Below the pieces are notes generated by a model. That model was not told the DNA's origin. It did no database searches and saw only the letters and a list, made by a program, of their open reading frames with translations. From Salegentibacter salinarum (GTDB taxonomy: Bacteria > Bacteroidota > Bacteroidia > Flavobacteriales > Flavobacteriaceae), in assembly GCF_900168115.1 (NCBI RefSeq), contig NZ_FUZC01000002.1, forward strand, positions 248,001-312,000: a stretch of DNA of 64,000 nt, in the 5' to 3' direction. The stretch's first letter is position 1. Every line of letters begins with the position of its first letter. This document shows positions 52,529 through 62,743 of the stretch, one piece after another. The position numbers were made by a program, and so were the translations under genes.

Positions 52529-52959
52529 TCCCTAATTTCTGAAACCAGTGTAAAATCAATACTATCTGCTTCATTTAATTTATACTGAAAAATAGCTTCC
52601 CCGGCAACGTGTCCATCTTCATAATAGGCCCATATAAAGCGCTCATTCAGAATTTCAGTGTCTAAAAAACGCATCGTTCCGCCTAAAACAGATTCTTCAG
52701 GAATTAGTTGTGAATTTCGTTCTAACGATTCTACAATAAATGTTTCAGGATTTTGCATCGTATCAAAATCTTCAGTAAAAACTACTGGATTTCGACTTTT
52801 CAATAATCTCAATTCTTTTTGCAGGGAATCTTTTTCAATCTTTAAATCATTAAGATCGGCTTCAAGGTTATCTATACGTAAATTAGTTTTTTCCTTTTCA
52901 GCTTCATTCGCACAGCTAAGCAATAGTGCAAGTACCGGAAGTAATAATATCTTTTTCAT
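52525..52959 (-). CDS. Lipoprotein with N-terminal coiled coil
   Basis: 144 residues. The lipobox LLLSC places the lipid anchor on Cys16. Residues 25-55 form a heptad-rich coiled coil (NLRIDNLEADLNDLKIEKDS). The C-terminal part is beta-rich (FIVESLERNSQLIPEESVLG, RFIWAYYEDGHVAGEAIFQY). It is probably attached to the periplasmic face of the outer or inner membrane. The function is unknown. Its stop overlaps the convergent pseudogene end. Confidence 0.78.
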   Translation of the reverse strand: MKKILLLPVLALLLSCANEAEKEKTNLRIDNLEADLNDLKIEKDSLQKELRLLKSRNPVVFTEDFDTMQNPETFIVESLERNSQLIPEESVLGGTMRFLDTEILNERFIWAYYEDGHVAGEAIFQYKLNEADSIDFTLVSEIRD

Positions 52960-53044
52960 AAGTCTAAATTAATAGAATTAATCTTTGGCAAATGAAAAGG
53001 AATTCATAAAAAATAGACGATCTAAAAAACTCATCGAGCACGTG

Positions 53045-53088
53045 TTTTAAAGACCTCAGAGGTTTTTAAAGTCTGGGAGGTCTTAAAA
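53045..53088. repeat. GACCTC..GAGGTC palindromic repeat (copy 1)
   Basis: TTTTAAAGACCTC (53045-53057) pairs with GAGGTCTTAAAA (53077-53088) with one bulge. The loop is AGAGGTTTTTAAAGTCTGG. A close relative is at 62877-62910. It follows the Ca/Na antiporter stop on the minus strand and could act as its terminator. Confidence 0.7.
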
Positions 53089-53105
53089 TTCAACCTCATC
53101 TATTT

Positions 53106-54068
53106 TTACAACTCCTGCATTACTAAATAGGTAGTATAAGCTAGGTATGCGATTAATAAAATTAAAGCTTCCCAACGGTCTAATCGTCGTCGTTTCCCGG
53201 TGAACATAGCTAAAAGCAGGAAAAGTGTTCCACCGGCCAGGATATAAAGATCCTGGTTGAAATTTAAATTGAAATTTATAGGATTTATAAGTGAGGCCGC
53301 AGATAGAATAAGGAAGATATTGAAGATATTAGATCCAATAATATTTCCCACAGCAATGTCGGCATTCTTTTTTGCTGCGGCTACTATAGAAGTTGCAAGT
53401 TCAGGTAGGGAAGTCCCGGCTGCTACCACAGTTAGCCCAATAATTTTCTGACTAATTCCCATACTTTCAGCAATTTCTATCGCGTTGTTTACCACTAATT
53501 GGCCGCCTAGAACCAGTCCCGCCAATCCGCCAATGATAAAAAGTGTGGTTTTTAATGGAGAAAGGAGTTTAATGTCATCTTCTTCAACTACATCATCATT
53601 TTTTAGCTGCTTGTACACGTAGAATAAGAATGCCAGGAAACAGAAAAGTAATATAAATCCGTCTAAAGTACCTAAAATCCCGGTTTTATTAGCTGAAAAG
53701 AATTGATCGTTAACTATAAAAAACAGGATAACAACGGCAATGAGCGAAATAGGAACCTCTTTCCACGCAGTACTTGATTGGACCGCCAGCGGAGTGATAA
53801 GCCCCGTAATGCCCAGGATGATGAAGAGGTTAAAATTATTACTGCCAATTACATTTCCAAATACAATATCTGAATACCCATCGGCAGCGGCAAAAGTGTT
53901 TACTACCAATTCCGGGGCAGACGTTCCAAATGCCACGATAGTTAAACCAATGGCAAGATTAGAAATATTGAATTTTTTCGCCAGGGCAGAAGCACCTTCA
54001 ACCATATAGTTGGCTCCAAAAATCAAGATCACCAGTCCTAAAACAAGTAAAAGTGCAGGAATTATCAT
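53106..54068 (-). CDS. Calcium/sodium antiporter (CaCA family)
   Basis: 320 residues with about ten membrane helices in two homologous halves. Each half has the alpha-repeat signature: IVAFGTSAPELVVNTFAA in the first and VVAAGTSLPELATSIVAA in the second, followed by GNVIGSNNFNLFIILG and GNIIGSNIFNIFLILS. These bind the ions. YrbG-like proteins exchange cytoplasmic calcium for sodium. The start codon overlaps the M16 peptidase stop by one base, so the two are probably co-expressed. Confidence 0.95.
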   Translation of the reverse strand: MIIPALLLVLGLVILIFGANYMVEGASALAKKFNISNLAIGLTIVAFGTSAPELVVNTFAAADGYSDIVFGNVIGSNNFNLFIILGITGLITPLAVQSSTAWKEVPISLIAVVILFFIVNDQFFSANKTGILGTLDGFILLFCFLAFLFYVYKQLKNDDVVEEDDIKLLSPLKTTLFIIGGLAGLVLGGQLVVNNAIEIAESMGISQKIIGLTVVAAGTSLPELATSIVAAAKKNADIAVGNIIGSNIFNIFLILSAASLINPINFNLNFNQDLYILAGGTLFLLLAMFTGKRRRLDRWEALILLIAYLAYTTYLVMQEL

Positions 54069-56887
54069 TATTCTTTAGTTTCGTTTAATAAAACCGGTTT
54101 TCCAAGCCCGAGCTCTTCCAGTTTCTCCATTTGTGTTTCGGCGTCTCCCACGATCAAAAAGTACATTTTTTTGGGATTTATATATTTTTCAGCCAATTCT
54201 CTTATATCTAAAACGGTAAGCTCATTCACCATTTTTTCCCGTTGTTTAATGTAGTCATATTCACGGCCAAAAGTGCTGATTTCGTTAAGCATATCCAGTT
54301 TTGAGTTCAAAGTTTCAAATTTTCTGGCGTTACTTTTAACCATAAATCCGCGGGTGACTTCCATATCTTCCCCGTCAAAATTATGAGGATAATTTTCTAT
54401 AATTTCTTTGATAAGTTTTACCGCATCGTAGGTGATATTGCTACGTACGCCGCTGGAAATTAAGAACGGTCCTTTATTTTTCCCTGCATTAAACCCGGAA
54501 CGAATTCCGTAGGTATAGCCTTTTCCTTCGCGCAATTCCTGGGTAAGCTGGGAGGCAAATCCCCCACCGCCTAAACGATAATTCATTACTTCAGCTGCGT
54601 AAAAATCTTCATCTGTTGCAGCCAGGGCAGGCGTTCCAAATCGTAAAACCGATTGTTTAGCACCGGGAACATCATAAAAGAAAATTTGAGATTTCTCCGG
54701 AAGCTCTGGCTGCGCAATTTCTGGCATTTTAACCGATTTTGGCGGCCAGGCTACTGAAAGACCGCGAACACCTTTTATCGCTTCCTCTTTCTCTATGGAA
54801 CCGGCTACGTGAAAAACGCTTCGTTTCGGACTAAGATTTTCTGAATAATAATTTTTAAGATCTTCTAAGGTGATATTATTTACCGAAGATTCTGAGCCTA
54901 AACTATTCTGACCTAAAATATGGTTTTCGCCATAAAGTAGTTTTCTAAATTCGTTATTCGCAATACTGTTTGGATCGGCTTCCTGCTGCTGGATTCTACT
55001 AAGCGCCTGCTGTTTTAGCAGTTTGAATTCAGTAGAATCCCATCGTGGCTCCAATAATATTTCCTGGACCAAATCTATAGTTTTAGCATAATTTTTCGCC
55101 AGCGTACTTCCGGTTAAAACAATTTTTTCATCCTCTGCATTTATACTAATATCGGCCCCCAACAACTGAATAGCTTCTTCCAGTTCTTCCGAAGTTTTGT
55201 TTTTCGTGCCTTTGGTCATTAAATTAGCCAAAAGATTAGAAACCCCGACTTTATTAGGATTTTCCAGCAATAATCCACCCTGCATCTCCAGGCTGAATTT
55301 TACTAACGGAACTTCAGTATTGGTAATCCCGTAAACTTTCAATCCGGAAGGAAGAATTTTTTCCCAAATTTCGGGAACCGCTAATTCTGGTGCGCTGCTG
55401 TAAGGTGGTTCTGCACTTCGGTCAAAACTGGAGGGAGTCTTTTCATAAGAAGCATCGGTTGAAACATTAACTTCTTCTTCAGCATTTTCTACGATCTTTT
55501 CTTCTACAACTTCAGCTTCTTTAGCATTTTCTAAAGCAAGTTCAGTTTGCCCCTTCGGAACAAAACTTGTGGCGACGAAATGTTTTCCTTTTATATATTT
55601 TTCATAAACTCCTTTTACATCTTCCGCAGTAACCGCAAGTATTTTTTCTACATCCTTATTAATATAATTGGGATCATTGGCAAAAATCTGGTATTGTGCC
55701 AGTTGAAACCCTTTGCCTAAAACACTAGCGAGGCTGTTATAAAAATTTGTTTCCTGTTGTGCTTTAATACGTTTTAAATCGCGCTCAGGAATACCTTCTG
55801 ATTCAAATTCCTCAAATGTTTCAAAAATTGCCGATTCTACTTTATCAAGATCAACTTCATTATAAGCGGTAACTTGAAGCATCAATTGGCCGGCCAATTC
55901 TGAAGTATAATTGTACATTCTTACACGATCGGTCAGTTCTTTTTCGGCTACAAGGTGTTGATACAGGGGCGCGTTTTTTCCTTCACTTAAATATTTCGCC
56001 AGAACTTCTAAACCATACGTGTCTTCGTGGTAAGAATATACGGCCGGCCAGGCAATAGTCAACTGCGGAAGCCGGGCAAAATTATCTACGTAATAGAGTT
56101 TTTTGGTTTCAGAAAGTTCTACCAATTGCTTTTCTTCTCTTTCAATTTTCGGGCCTCGTGGTATTTCGTCAAAATATTTATGAATCCATTCTTTAGCCTG
56201 TTCTTTATCAAAATCCCCGGCAATACTTAAGGTTACATTATTGGGAACATACCAATTGTTGAAAAATTCCTTTACGTCTTCTAAAGTTGCATTTTGCAAA
56301 TCTTCCAGCGAGCCAATTACCTGCCAGTTATAAGGATGATTTTCAGGATAAAGATTTTTATCAATTACATACATTGTATGACCGTAAGGGCGGTTGTCCA
56401 CGCCCTGTCTTTTTTCGTTTTTTACCACCTGCTTTTCCTTGGCGAGCACAGGTTCGGTAACCGTATTGATGAAGTAACCAAGTTTATCGGCTTCAGCCCA
56501 GATCATTTTTTCCAAAGCATCTTTAGGGACGGTTTGAAAATAATTGGTACGATCGCGACTGGTAGATCCGTTGGCACCGGAGCCGCCAATTCTCGCACTC
56601 AATTTATCAAGTCCGCCTTTTCCAAGATTTTCAGATTCTAGAAATAAAAGATGCTCAAAAAGATGGGCAAAACCGGTTCTGCCTTCTTTTTCCCGGGCAG
56701 AACCCACGTGTGCGGTTAAAGCCACTGCTACAACGGGATCTGATTTATCTACGTGGAAAATAACGTTTAAGCCATTTTCTAAGGTATAAGTTTCAAAATC
56801 TACATTGAAATCGGTCGATACCTGTGATTGAATATTTTGAGAAATTGCAAAGCTGTAAAGCAATAAAAGTATTATTCTGAATTTCAT
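54068..56887 (-). CDS. M16-family zinc peptidase, two-domain fusion, exported
   Basis: 939 residues with a signal peptide (IILLLYSFAISQNIQSQ). The N-terminal M16 half has the inverted zinc motif HLFEHLLF (HxxEH) near residue 72 and the distal Glu in KNEKRQGVDNRPYGHTM. A central charged linker (VVEEKIVENAEEEVN) joins the second half, which lacks HxxEH but has the R/Y signature REGKGYTYGIRSGF. This is the usual catalytic-plus-partner layout of fused bacterial M16 proteins. It degrades peptides in the periplasm. It sits upstream of the Ca/Na antiporter gene and downstream of an M14 peptidase. Confidence 0.93.
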   Translation of the reverse strand: MKFRIILLLLYSFAISQNIQSQVSTDFNVDFETYTLENGLNVIFHVDKSDPVVAVALTAHVGSAREKEGRTGFAHLFEHLLFLESENLGKGGLDKLSARIGGSGANGSTSRDRTNYFQTVPKDALEKMIWAEADKLGYFINTVTEPVLAKEKQVVKNEKRQGVDNRPYGHTMYVIDKNLYPENHPYNWQVIGSLEDLQNATLEDVKEFFNNWYVPNNVTLSIAGDFDKEQAKEWIHKYFDEIPRGPKIEREEKQLVELSETKKLYYVDNFARLPQLTIAWPAVYSYHEDTYGLEVLAKYLSEGKNAPLYQHLVAEKELTDRVRMYNYTSELAGQLMLQVTAYNEVDLDKVESAIFETFEEFESEGIPERDLKRIKAQQETNFYNSLASVLGKGFQLAQYQIFANDPNYINKDVEKILAVTAEDVKGVYEKYIKGKHFVATSFVPKGQTELALENAKEAEVVEEKIVENAEEEVNVSTDASYEKTPSSFDRSAEPPYSSAPELAVPEIWEKILPSGLKVYGITNTEVPLVKFSLEMQGGLLLENPNKVGVSNLLANLMTKGTKNKTSEELEEAIQLLGADISINAEDEKIVLTGSTLAKNYAKTIDLVQEILLEPRWDSTEFKLLKQQALSRIQQQEADPNSIANNEFRKLLYGENHILGQNSLGSESSVNNITLEDLKNYYSENLSPKRSVFHVAGSIEKEEAIKGVRGLSVAWPPKSVKMPEIAQPELPEKSQIFFYDVPGAKQSVLRFGTPALAATDEDFYAAEVMNYRLGGGGFASQLTQELREGKGYTYGIRSGFNAGKNKGPFLISSGVRSNITYDAVKLIKEIIENYPHNFDGEDMEVTRGFMVKSNARKFETLNSKLDMLNEISTFGREYDYIKQREKMVNELTVLDIRELAEKYINPKKMYFLIVGDAETQMEKLEELGLGKPVLLNETKE

Positions 56888-56944
56888 TAAGATGAAGTTT
56901 TAACTATCCAAAATTAGTGTTTATTTCGATTATTTTAGAATAAA

Positions 56945-56992
56945 ATAAAAAGCCACGAATACACGAATAAAAGAGATTCGTGTATTCGTGGC
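56945..56992 (-). terminator. Perfect 17-base-pair hairpin after the M14 peptidase gene
   Basis: GCCACGAATACACGAAT (56952-56968) and ATTCGTGTATTCGTGGC (56976-56992) are exact complements with loop AAAAGAG. The left flank (AAATAAAAA) becomes a T-rich run on the minus strand, so it can terminate the M14 peptidase transcript. The length and AT/GC pattern also fit a dispersed palindromic repeat. Confidence 0.75.
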
Positions 56993-57009
56993 CATAAGAC
57001 TTCTTTTTT

Positions 57010-59490
57010 TTAAAGTCTGAACTTATTGTTATTCACAAAAAAAATTGAGTTAGTAAAAAACATTTTCCCATTTTCCCAAAACGCCCGGAATAACGGATTA
57101 TCTACCATATAAATAATGCTGCCGCTACCCATTCTTTCTTCGCCGAAAACCAAGGAGTTTTCCAGGTTTTTAACGGCGGAACTTCCTGCGAAACCGGCTA
57201 CGATTTCAGGTTGCTGAATGTAAGAAACATTGTAACCGTCTTCCAGGAGTTTATAACTACTGTTGCTCAATTTCAGGCTGAAATAAGTGTCATCATAACC
57301 AAAAGCCATCGGGTGAGTATTGTCAAGTTTGGTTTTTACAATGCTACCGGTAATCATATCTTTAGCGCTTTCACGCTCTCTTTGAGTATACGGAATTAAA
57401 TTTCCAACCGTAGTTGTATCTTTAGTTTCCGACTTATTTTCTTTAAGATTGAAACCTTCATTTTTTGCAAAAGTTCCTACAGCGCTACCAATGGCAATAA
57501 GTTTGCCGCCATTGTTAACCCAATCTTTCACCATTTTCAGGGTTTCTTCATATAAAACATTGGAATAAAAACCTTCAGGCATTATCAAAACATCAAATTG
57601 TGAAAGGTCTACATTCTTAAAATAATCGGTGTTAATGGAAGTGAGCGGGTAGTTAAGATCCTGTTCAAAAAAGTGCCATATTTCCCCGTAATTTAAAGAA
57701 GAAGTCCCTTCTCCTTTTAAAACAGCAACTTTTGGTGGATTGATAAGTTTTACTTCAGGAGAACCAAAATCGGGTCCGATAGCGGCGAAACTTGTGTTTG
57801 CGGCTACCAGTTCACGCTGGTGTTTGTTGGCAATTTCAATTACGGTTTTATCAAAATTTCCGTGAGTTCTGTTATCACTTTTAGTAATGATCAAACTTCC
57901 GCGATCAAAATCTTTTCCTTCACTTTTAAAAGGAATTTCAGTAAAACGTACTTTGATATTTTCATTAAGTAGTTCAGCTAAAAATTGTGCATCCTGCAGT
58001 GCATTCCACTTAACGACATAACCTGCTCCCGATGGATTTGCAGAGTTTTTAATTTCAGGAACTTCTAAATTTGCTTCAGCATCAACTTCTCGCGTACTTG
58101 CTACAGCTTCCAAACCGTAGGCGTAAGGCAAACTCCAGGCGGTGATATCATAAGTTAATGAATCAGTTAGGGTAGTTTTAGGTTCAAAAAGCACGTTTAC
58201 CATTTTCCCCTTTGGCTGATTGGTATTAATCACCAGAGTATTTTTATCGGCATTGAACCTGCCTGTTTTCCCTTCGGTATAATTAAATCCATTTACCCTA
58301 CCGGAAGCTGCTTTTTGATATTGAATCTCGTGTTTTTCCAGTAATTCTTTTAGCGAAGCGATTTTATCAGGATTTCCTTTTACTGCGTAAGATTTATATT
58401 CAAGCTCTGAATTGTCAAAATACTTTTTAAATTCAGTATTTAAAGCTTCAATATTTTTTGTCGCAATCTCCACGGTTGAGAGTCCGGTGGTGTGGTGGTG
58501 AGCTACGCGATCTTTTAAAGTGAGTTCGTAACCTTCGTCGGTATTAATGCCTAATCCGGCGCGACCGTGACCGGCTTGCTCGTAGGTCATTCCTATGGCG
58601 CCCATATAAGTAGGGTAGGTGTCACCGTAACTTGGGTACAATAAATCAAAACGCTCTCTGGTAAAAAACAACCAGCCTTCTTCATCGAAATACTTAGCGT
58701 GATTTTTTCCGATTTCGGTTTGAAATTCCCTTTGAAATGGCGTGATAATTTCATGAAATGGTTCAGCTGCGGGGGCAAAATAATAAGGTTCATTAATGCC
58801 CTGTTCGTGAAAATCTACGTGAATGTGCGGCATCCATTGATTGTAAATTTTAAGTCGTTGTTGAGTTTCCACCTGCGTGGCCCAGGCCCAATCGCGGTTA
58901 AGGTCAAAAAGATAATGATTTGGTCTTCCGCCCGGCCAGGGTTCGTGGTGTTCTGCTGCAGCCTGCATAGGATCGTAAGGTTCTGCTTTTACCTGGTTGT
59001 ACCAATTAACGTACCTGTCGCGCCCATCGGGATTTACACTGGGATCTATAATCACCACGGTGTTTTCCAGCCAATCTTCTTTTGCGGTGATTAATTCAAA
59101 TAAAGTTTTCATCGCTGCTTCGGTGGCGGAAGCTTCGTTACCGTGCACATTATAACTTAACCATACAATAGCTTTATCGGCTTCCCCAACAGTTTCTGAA
59201 ATTCCGGTGTTGCCAAGATGTTTATTTCTTATTTCCTCCAGGTTTCTCAGGTTTTCTTCCATAGAAATTACCGCATAGGTAAGCGGGCGACGTTCATTGG
59301 TTTTTCCGTAAGTATGATAATTCACTAGCGGGGAATTTTCGGCTGCGTGTTCAAAATAATTCACTACATCGGCGTGGCGGGAGAATTGTTGGCCAATTTC
59401 ATAGCCCAGGAATTCTTCCGGACTTTGTAATTGTGCGCTGATGTGTAAACCTACAAACAGGAATACGAAAGAAAGTAAAGTTGATTTCAT
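57010..59490 (-). CDS. M14-family zinc carboxypeptidase, exported
   Basis: 826 residues with a signal peptide (LLSFVFLFVGLHISAQ). The M14 zinc motif HGNEASATEA (His and Glu of HxxE) and the third ligand region HVDFHEQG are in place; DLNRDWAWATQVETQ contains the substrate-binding N-R pair. The C-terminal 450 residues hold a glutamine-amidotransferase-like flavodoxin fold (DVLIMPEGFYSNVLYEETLK, NNGGKLIAIGSAVG). This large M14 type occurs in Bacteroidota as an exported peptidase of unclear specificity. It has its own terminator at 56945-56992. Confidence 0.92.
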   Translation of the reverse strand: MKSTLLSFVFLFVGLHISAQLQSPEEFLGYEIGQQFSRHADVVNYFEHAAENSPLVNYHTYGKTNERRPLTYAVISMEENLRNLEEIRNKHLGNTGISETVGEADKAIVWLSYNVHGNEASATEAAMKTLFELITAKEDWLENTVVIIDPSVNPDGRDRYVNWYNQVKAEPYDPMQAAAEHHEPWPGGRPNHYLFDLNRDWAWATQVETQQRLKIYNQWMPHIHVDFHEQGINEPYYFAPAAEPFHEIITPFQREFQTEIGKNHAKYFDEEGWLFFTRERFDLLYPSYGDTYPTYMGAIGMTYEQAGHGRAGLGINTDEGYELTLKDRVAHHHTTGLSTVEIATKNIEALNTEFKKYFDNSELEYKSYAVKGNPDKIASLKELLEKHEIQYQKAASGRVNGFNYTEGKTGRFNADKNTLVINTNQPKGKMVNVLFEPKTTLTDSLTYDITAWSLPYAYGLEAVASTREVDAEANLEVPEIKNSANPSGAGYVVKWNALQDAQFLAELLNENIKVRFTEIPFKSEGKDFDRGSLIITKSDNRTHGNFDKTVIEIANKHQRELVAANTSFAAIGPDFGSPEVKLINPPKVAVLKGEGTSSLNYGEIWHFFEQDLNYPLTSINTDYFKNVDLSQFDVLIMPEGFYSNVLYEETLKMVKDWVNNGGKLIAIGSAVGTFAKNEGFNLKENKSETKDTTTVGNLIPYTQRERESAKDMITGSIVKTKLDNTHPMAFGYDDTYFSLKLSNSSYKLLEDGYNVSYIQQPEIVAGFAGSSAVKNLENSLVFGEERMGSGSIIYMVDNPLFRAFWENGKMFFTNSIFFVNNNKFRL

Positions 59491-59550
59491 TAACTGATTT
59501 TAAATGTTGGATTTGAATTTTTAATATTTCTGAGAAAATCTCTTATTCAC

Positions 59551-59640
59551 CACCCTGAATTTATTTCAGGGTCTAACCTATGGTAATTCAATATCATGCT
59601 AGATGCTGAAACAATCCGAAGCTTCGGGAAAGCATGACAT
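59551..59640. repeat. Dispersed two-module repeat (copy 5, divergent gap)
   Basis: CACCCTGAATTTATTTCAGG is the first module; ATGCTGAAACAATCCGAAGC with TTCGGGAAAGCATGAC is the second. It lies between divergent genes (M14 peptidase and bshC) and lacks the outer terminator-like stem seen at the other copies. Confidence 0.7.
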
Positions 59641-59752
59641 CTAAATATATTACACTACTTAGCTAGTAAAAATAGTATCTAAGGCCAAATTAACTAAAAA
59701 TTAGCGAATAAAATTCCTAACTTCGGTATCTTTACCATCCAAAAAATTGCTA

Positions 59753-61366
59753 ATGCCAACCGAGTGTATTCCGTACAAAGAAACCAATTATTTTACCGAT
59801 CTTACTTTAGATTATCTTGCTGAAAAAGAGGAGTTAAAATCTTTTTATAACCGATTCCCAAACCTGGAAAATTTTAAGGCGCAGATAGAGGAGAAATCTT
59901 CTTTCCCACAAGAAAACAGGAAGGTGCTAGTAAATGCTTTACAGGAGCAATATTCCGGGCTGGAGATTTCAGAAGCTACACAAAAAAATATCAAAGCCCT
60001 TGAGAACGAAGAAACCTTTACGGTTGTGACCGGGCATCAGCTTAATTTGTTTACCGGGCCGCTTTATTTTTTATATAAAATTGTTTCCACAATCAACCTT
60101 ACCCAAAAATTAAAGGAAAAATATCCTGAAAATAACTTTGTTCCCATTTACTGGATGGCGACAGAAGATCACGATTTTGAGGAAATCAATTTCTTTAATT
60201 TAAACGGAAAAAAGTTTCAGTGGGCCAATGCTCCTGAAAATGCAGAACGTGATGCGGTAGGAAATTTATCTACCCACGGCCTGGAAGATGTTTTTAAGCT
60301 TTTTTCGGCTGAAATTGGTGGCGGGAAAGATGCTGAATTTCTAAAGGAATTATTCAAAAAAGCTTATCTGGAGCACGACAACCTTGCTGAAGCTACACTG
60401 TTTGTGGCAAACGAACTTTTTAAGGAAGAAGGTTTGGTTATATTGGATGCGCAGCAAAAATCCCTTAAAGAACTTTTTATTCCTTACGCAAAAAATGAAC
60501 TTTTAGAACAAATCTCGCATAAAACTACCACGAAAACTGCTGAGAAACTAAATGATCTAGGCTATAATGTACAGGTGAATCCCCGTGAGATTAATTTGTT
60601 TTATTTAAATAATGGCCTTCGGGAGCGTATAATAGAACGGGATGGGGAGTATTTTGTACACGAAACAGAAATTAAATTTACCAAAGCTGAAATTTTGGAA
60701 GAATTACAGCATTTTCCCGAACGCTTTAGTCCAAATGTGATGCTTCGTCCTTTATACCAGGAAGTAATTTTACCCAATCTTTGTTATATAGGTGGTAGTG
60801 GAGAGATCGCGTACTGGCTGGAATTAAAAGAATATTTTGCAGCCGAAAATGTGATATTTCCAGTTTTATTGCTGCGGAATTCGGCGATGATTCAGTCTGA
60901 AAAACTTGATGAGAAAAGACGAAAATTAAATATTTCGAATAAAGAATTATTTCTGAAACAGCACGAACTCATCAACAGGAAAGTTCGTCAGATCTCGAAT
61001 ATAGATATCGATTTCTCAAAACAGAAAGAACATTTGGTGAAGCAATTTCAGCAAATGTATGATTTGGCTGAACAAACCGATAAATCCTTTATTGGTGCTG
61101 TGAAAGCACAGGAAGTAAAACAATTAAAAGGCCTTAATAATTTAGAAAAACGTCTTTTAAAAGCTCAAAAGCGAAAACTGGAAGATGAAGTAAGTAGAAT
61201 TGCTGAACTTCAGAATGAGCTTTTTCCGAATAAAGCTTTACAGGAAAGGCAAACCAATTTTTCGGAAATATATGCCGAATACGGCCCCGAATTAATTTCA
61301 GTATTATTAAAAGAATTAGACCCGTTGCAGGCGGAATTTAAAATTTTGACTTTTGGAAAAGAATAA
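59753..61366 (+). CDS. bshC: Bacillithiol biosynthesis cysteine-adding enzyme BshC
   Basis: 537 residues from ATG at 59753 (MPTECIPYKETNYFTDLTLD); an in-frame TTG two codons earlier is not preferred. The N-terminal Rossmann-like core has VTGHQLNLFTGPLYFLYKIV and YWMATEDHDFEEINFF; the middle has CYIGGSGEIAYWLELKEYF; the C-terminal third is a long coiled coil (LEKRLLKAQKRKLEDEVSRI). BshC ligates cysteine to GlcN-malate, making bacillithiol. The decarboxylase gene follows after one base. Confidence 0.96.
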   Translation: MPTECIPYKETNYFTDLTLDYLAEKEELKSFYNRFPNLENFKAQIEEKSSFPQENRKVLVNALQEQYSGLEISEATQKNIKALENEETFTVVTGHQLNLFTGPLYFLYKIVSTINLTQKLKEKYPENNFVPIYWMATEDHDFEEINFFNLNGKKFQWANAPENAERDAVGNLSTHGLEDVFKLFSAEIGGGKDAEFLKELFKKAYLEHDNLAEATLFVANELFKEEGLVILDAQQKSLKELFIPYAKNELLEQISHKTTTKTAEKLNDLGYNVQVNPREINLFYLNNGLRERIIERDGEYFVHETEIKFTKAEILEELQHFPERFSPNVMLRPLYQEVILPNLCYIGGSGEIAYWLELKEYFAAENVIFPVLLLRNSAMIQSEKLDEKRRKLNISNKELFLKQHELINRKVRQISNIDIDFSKQKEHLVKQFQQMYDLAEQTDKSFIGAVKAQEVKQLKGLNNLEKRLLKAQKRKLEDEVSRIAELQNELFPNKALQERQTNFSEIYAEYGPELISVLLKELDPLQAEFKILTFGKE

Positions 61367-61367
61367 A

Positions 61368-62732
61368 ATGCATACCATAGATATGGACCTGGTAGAAATG
61401 ACGCTGGACGTTATGAAATATACCATAGACCGTATCTCCAATATTACTCCCGAAATGGGAGCACCTAAAAAGGAAGAAGAATTATTTAAAATCGTTGGTG
61501 AAACCGTAACCCCGGAAGGGATTGGTGGTGAGAATGCTTTTCAGCTTTTTCGTGATGTTCTGGTAAAAGCAACAGTGCCAATAGATCATCCGCGACATTT
61601 GGCTTTTGTACCCGCAGCGCCAACACGGGCTGCGATTATGTTCGATTTGGTGACTTCGGCTTCAAGTATTCACGGTGCCTACTGGATGGAAGGTGCCGGC
61701 GGGATTTTTTGTGAAAACCAGGCGATGAAATGGCTGGTTTCGCTCACAGGTTTGCCGGAAGGCGCTTTTGGCGTGTTTACCAGTGGTGGGACGGCGGCAA
61801 ACCTTTCGGCTATGGTGGCTGCCCGGGAAGAATGGCGTGCCCGCGATAGCCAGAATGTAGGTAAAAAAGCTCTATTGCTTACTTCTCACGGGGCTCATAG
61901 TTCTATACAGGCGATGGCAAAAGTAATTGATGCTGATGTGGTAATGATAGATTGTGAAGAAGAAAATCTTACTGGCCGAGAATTGCAAAACGGGATAAAT
62001 GAACTGGAGGAAAAAGATAGGAGCCGACTTTTCGCTGTAGTGGCCACCGGGGGTACTACAAATGCCGGAATTATAGATCAGTTAGATACCATTGCTGATG
62101 TTTGTGAAAAAGAAAAGGTTTGGTTTCACGTAGATTGTGCCTATGGTGGCGGGGCTTTAGCGGCACCATCGGTTAGGCATTTGTTTAATGGAATTGAGCG
62201 AGCCGATAGTATTACCATAGATCCGCATAAATGGTTGTTTTCTCCTTACGACTGCGGGGCAGTGATTTACAAAGATTTGGAACTTGCGAAAAATGCACAT
62301 TCTCAAAAAGGCGCTTACCTTGAAATTTTTAAAGATGAAGGTGCCGAAGGTTTTAACCCGGCTGATTATCAAATTCAGTTAACCCGCAGAATAAGAGGAA
62401 TGCCATTGTGGTTTTCTTTAGCCATGCACGGAACCAACAAATACCGACAGGCCATTGAAACCGGAATTTCCCTGGCACAAATTGCCGCTAAAAAGATTGA
62501 AAAACGGGAAAATCTTGAATTGGTAAGACCTGCAAGTTTATCGGTAGTTTTATTCCGAAGAAAAGACTGGACGCCCGAGCAATATCGGGACTGGACTTAT
62601 AAAAATCATCGTGATGGTTTTGCCCTTGTGACTCCAACAACATGGAAAAAGGAAACAGTAGTAAGGTTTTGTTTTATAAACCCTGACACTACTGAAAAAG
62701 ATATTGATATGATTTTAGATACTTTAGAGTAG
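61368..62732 (+). CDS. PLP-dependent group II decarboxylase
   Basis: 454 residues from ATG at 61368, which lies one base after the bshC stop; a longer frame from TTG 61353 would overlap bshC and lacks support. Family motifs are FVPAAPTRAAIMFDLVTSAS, FTSGGTAANLSAMVAARE, HVDCAYGGGAL and the PLP lysine near 287 in DPHKWLF. Related enzymes decarboxylate aspartate, glutamate, tyrosine or DOPA. The substrate here is not assigned; coupling to bshC is a hint only. A hairpin with a repeat in its loop follows. Confidence 0.92.
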   Translation: MHTIDMDLVEMTLDVMKYTIDRISNITPEMGAPKKEEELFKIVGETVTPEGIGGENAFQLFRDVLVKATVPIDHPRHLAFVPAAPTRAAIMFDLVTSASSIHGAYWMEGAGGIFCENQAMKWLVSLTGLPEGAFGVFTSGGTAANLSAMVAAREEWRARDSQNVGKKALLLTSHGAHSSIQAMAKVIDADVVMIDCEEENLTGRELQNGINELEEKDRSRLFAVVATGGTTNAGIIDQLDTIADVCEKEKVWFHVDCAYGGGALAAPSVRHLFNGIERADSITIDPHKWLFSPYDCGAVIYKDLELAKNAHSQKGAYLEIFKDEGAEGFNPADYQIQLTRRIRGMPLWFSLAMHGTNKYRQAIETGISLAQIAAKKIEKRENLELVRPASLSVVLFRRKDWTPEQYRDWTYKNHRDGFALVTPTTWKKETVVRFCFINPDTTEKDIDMILDTLE

Positions 62733-62743
62733 AGATGTGATAG

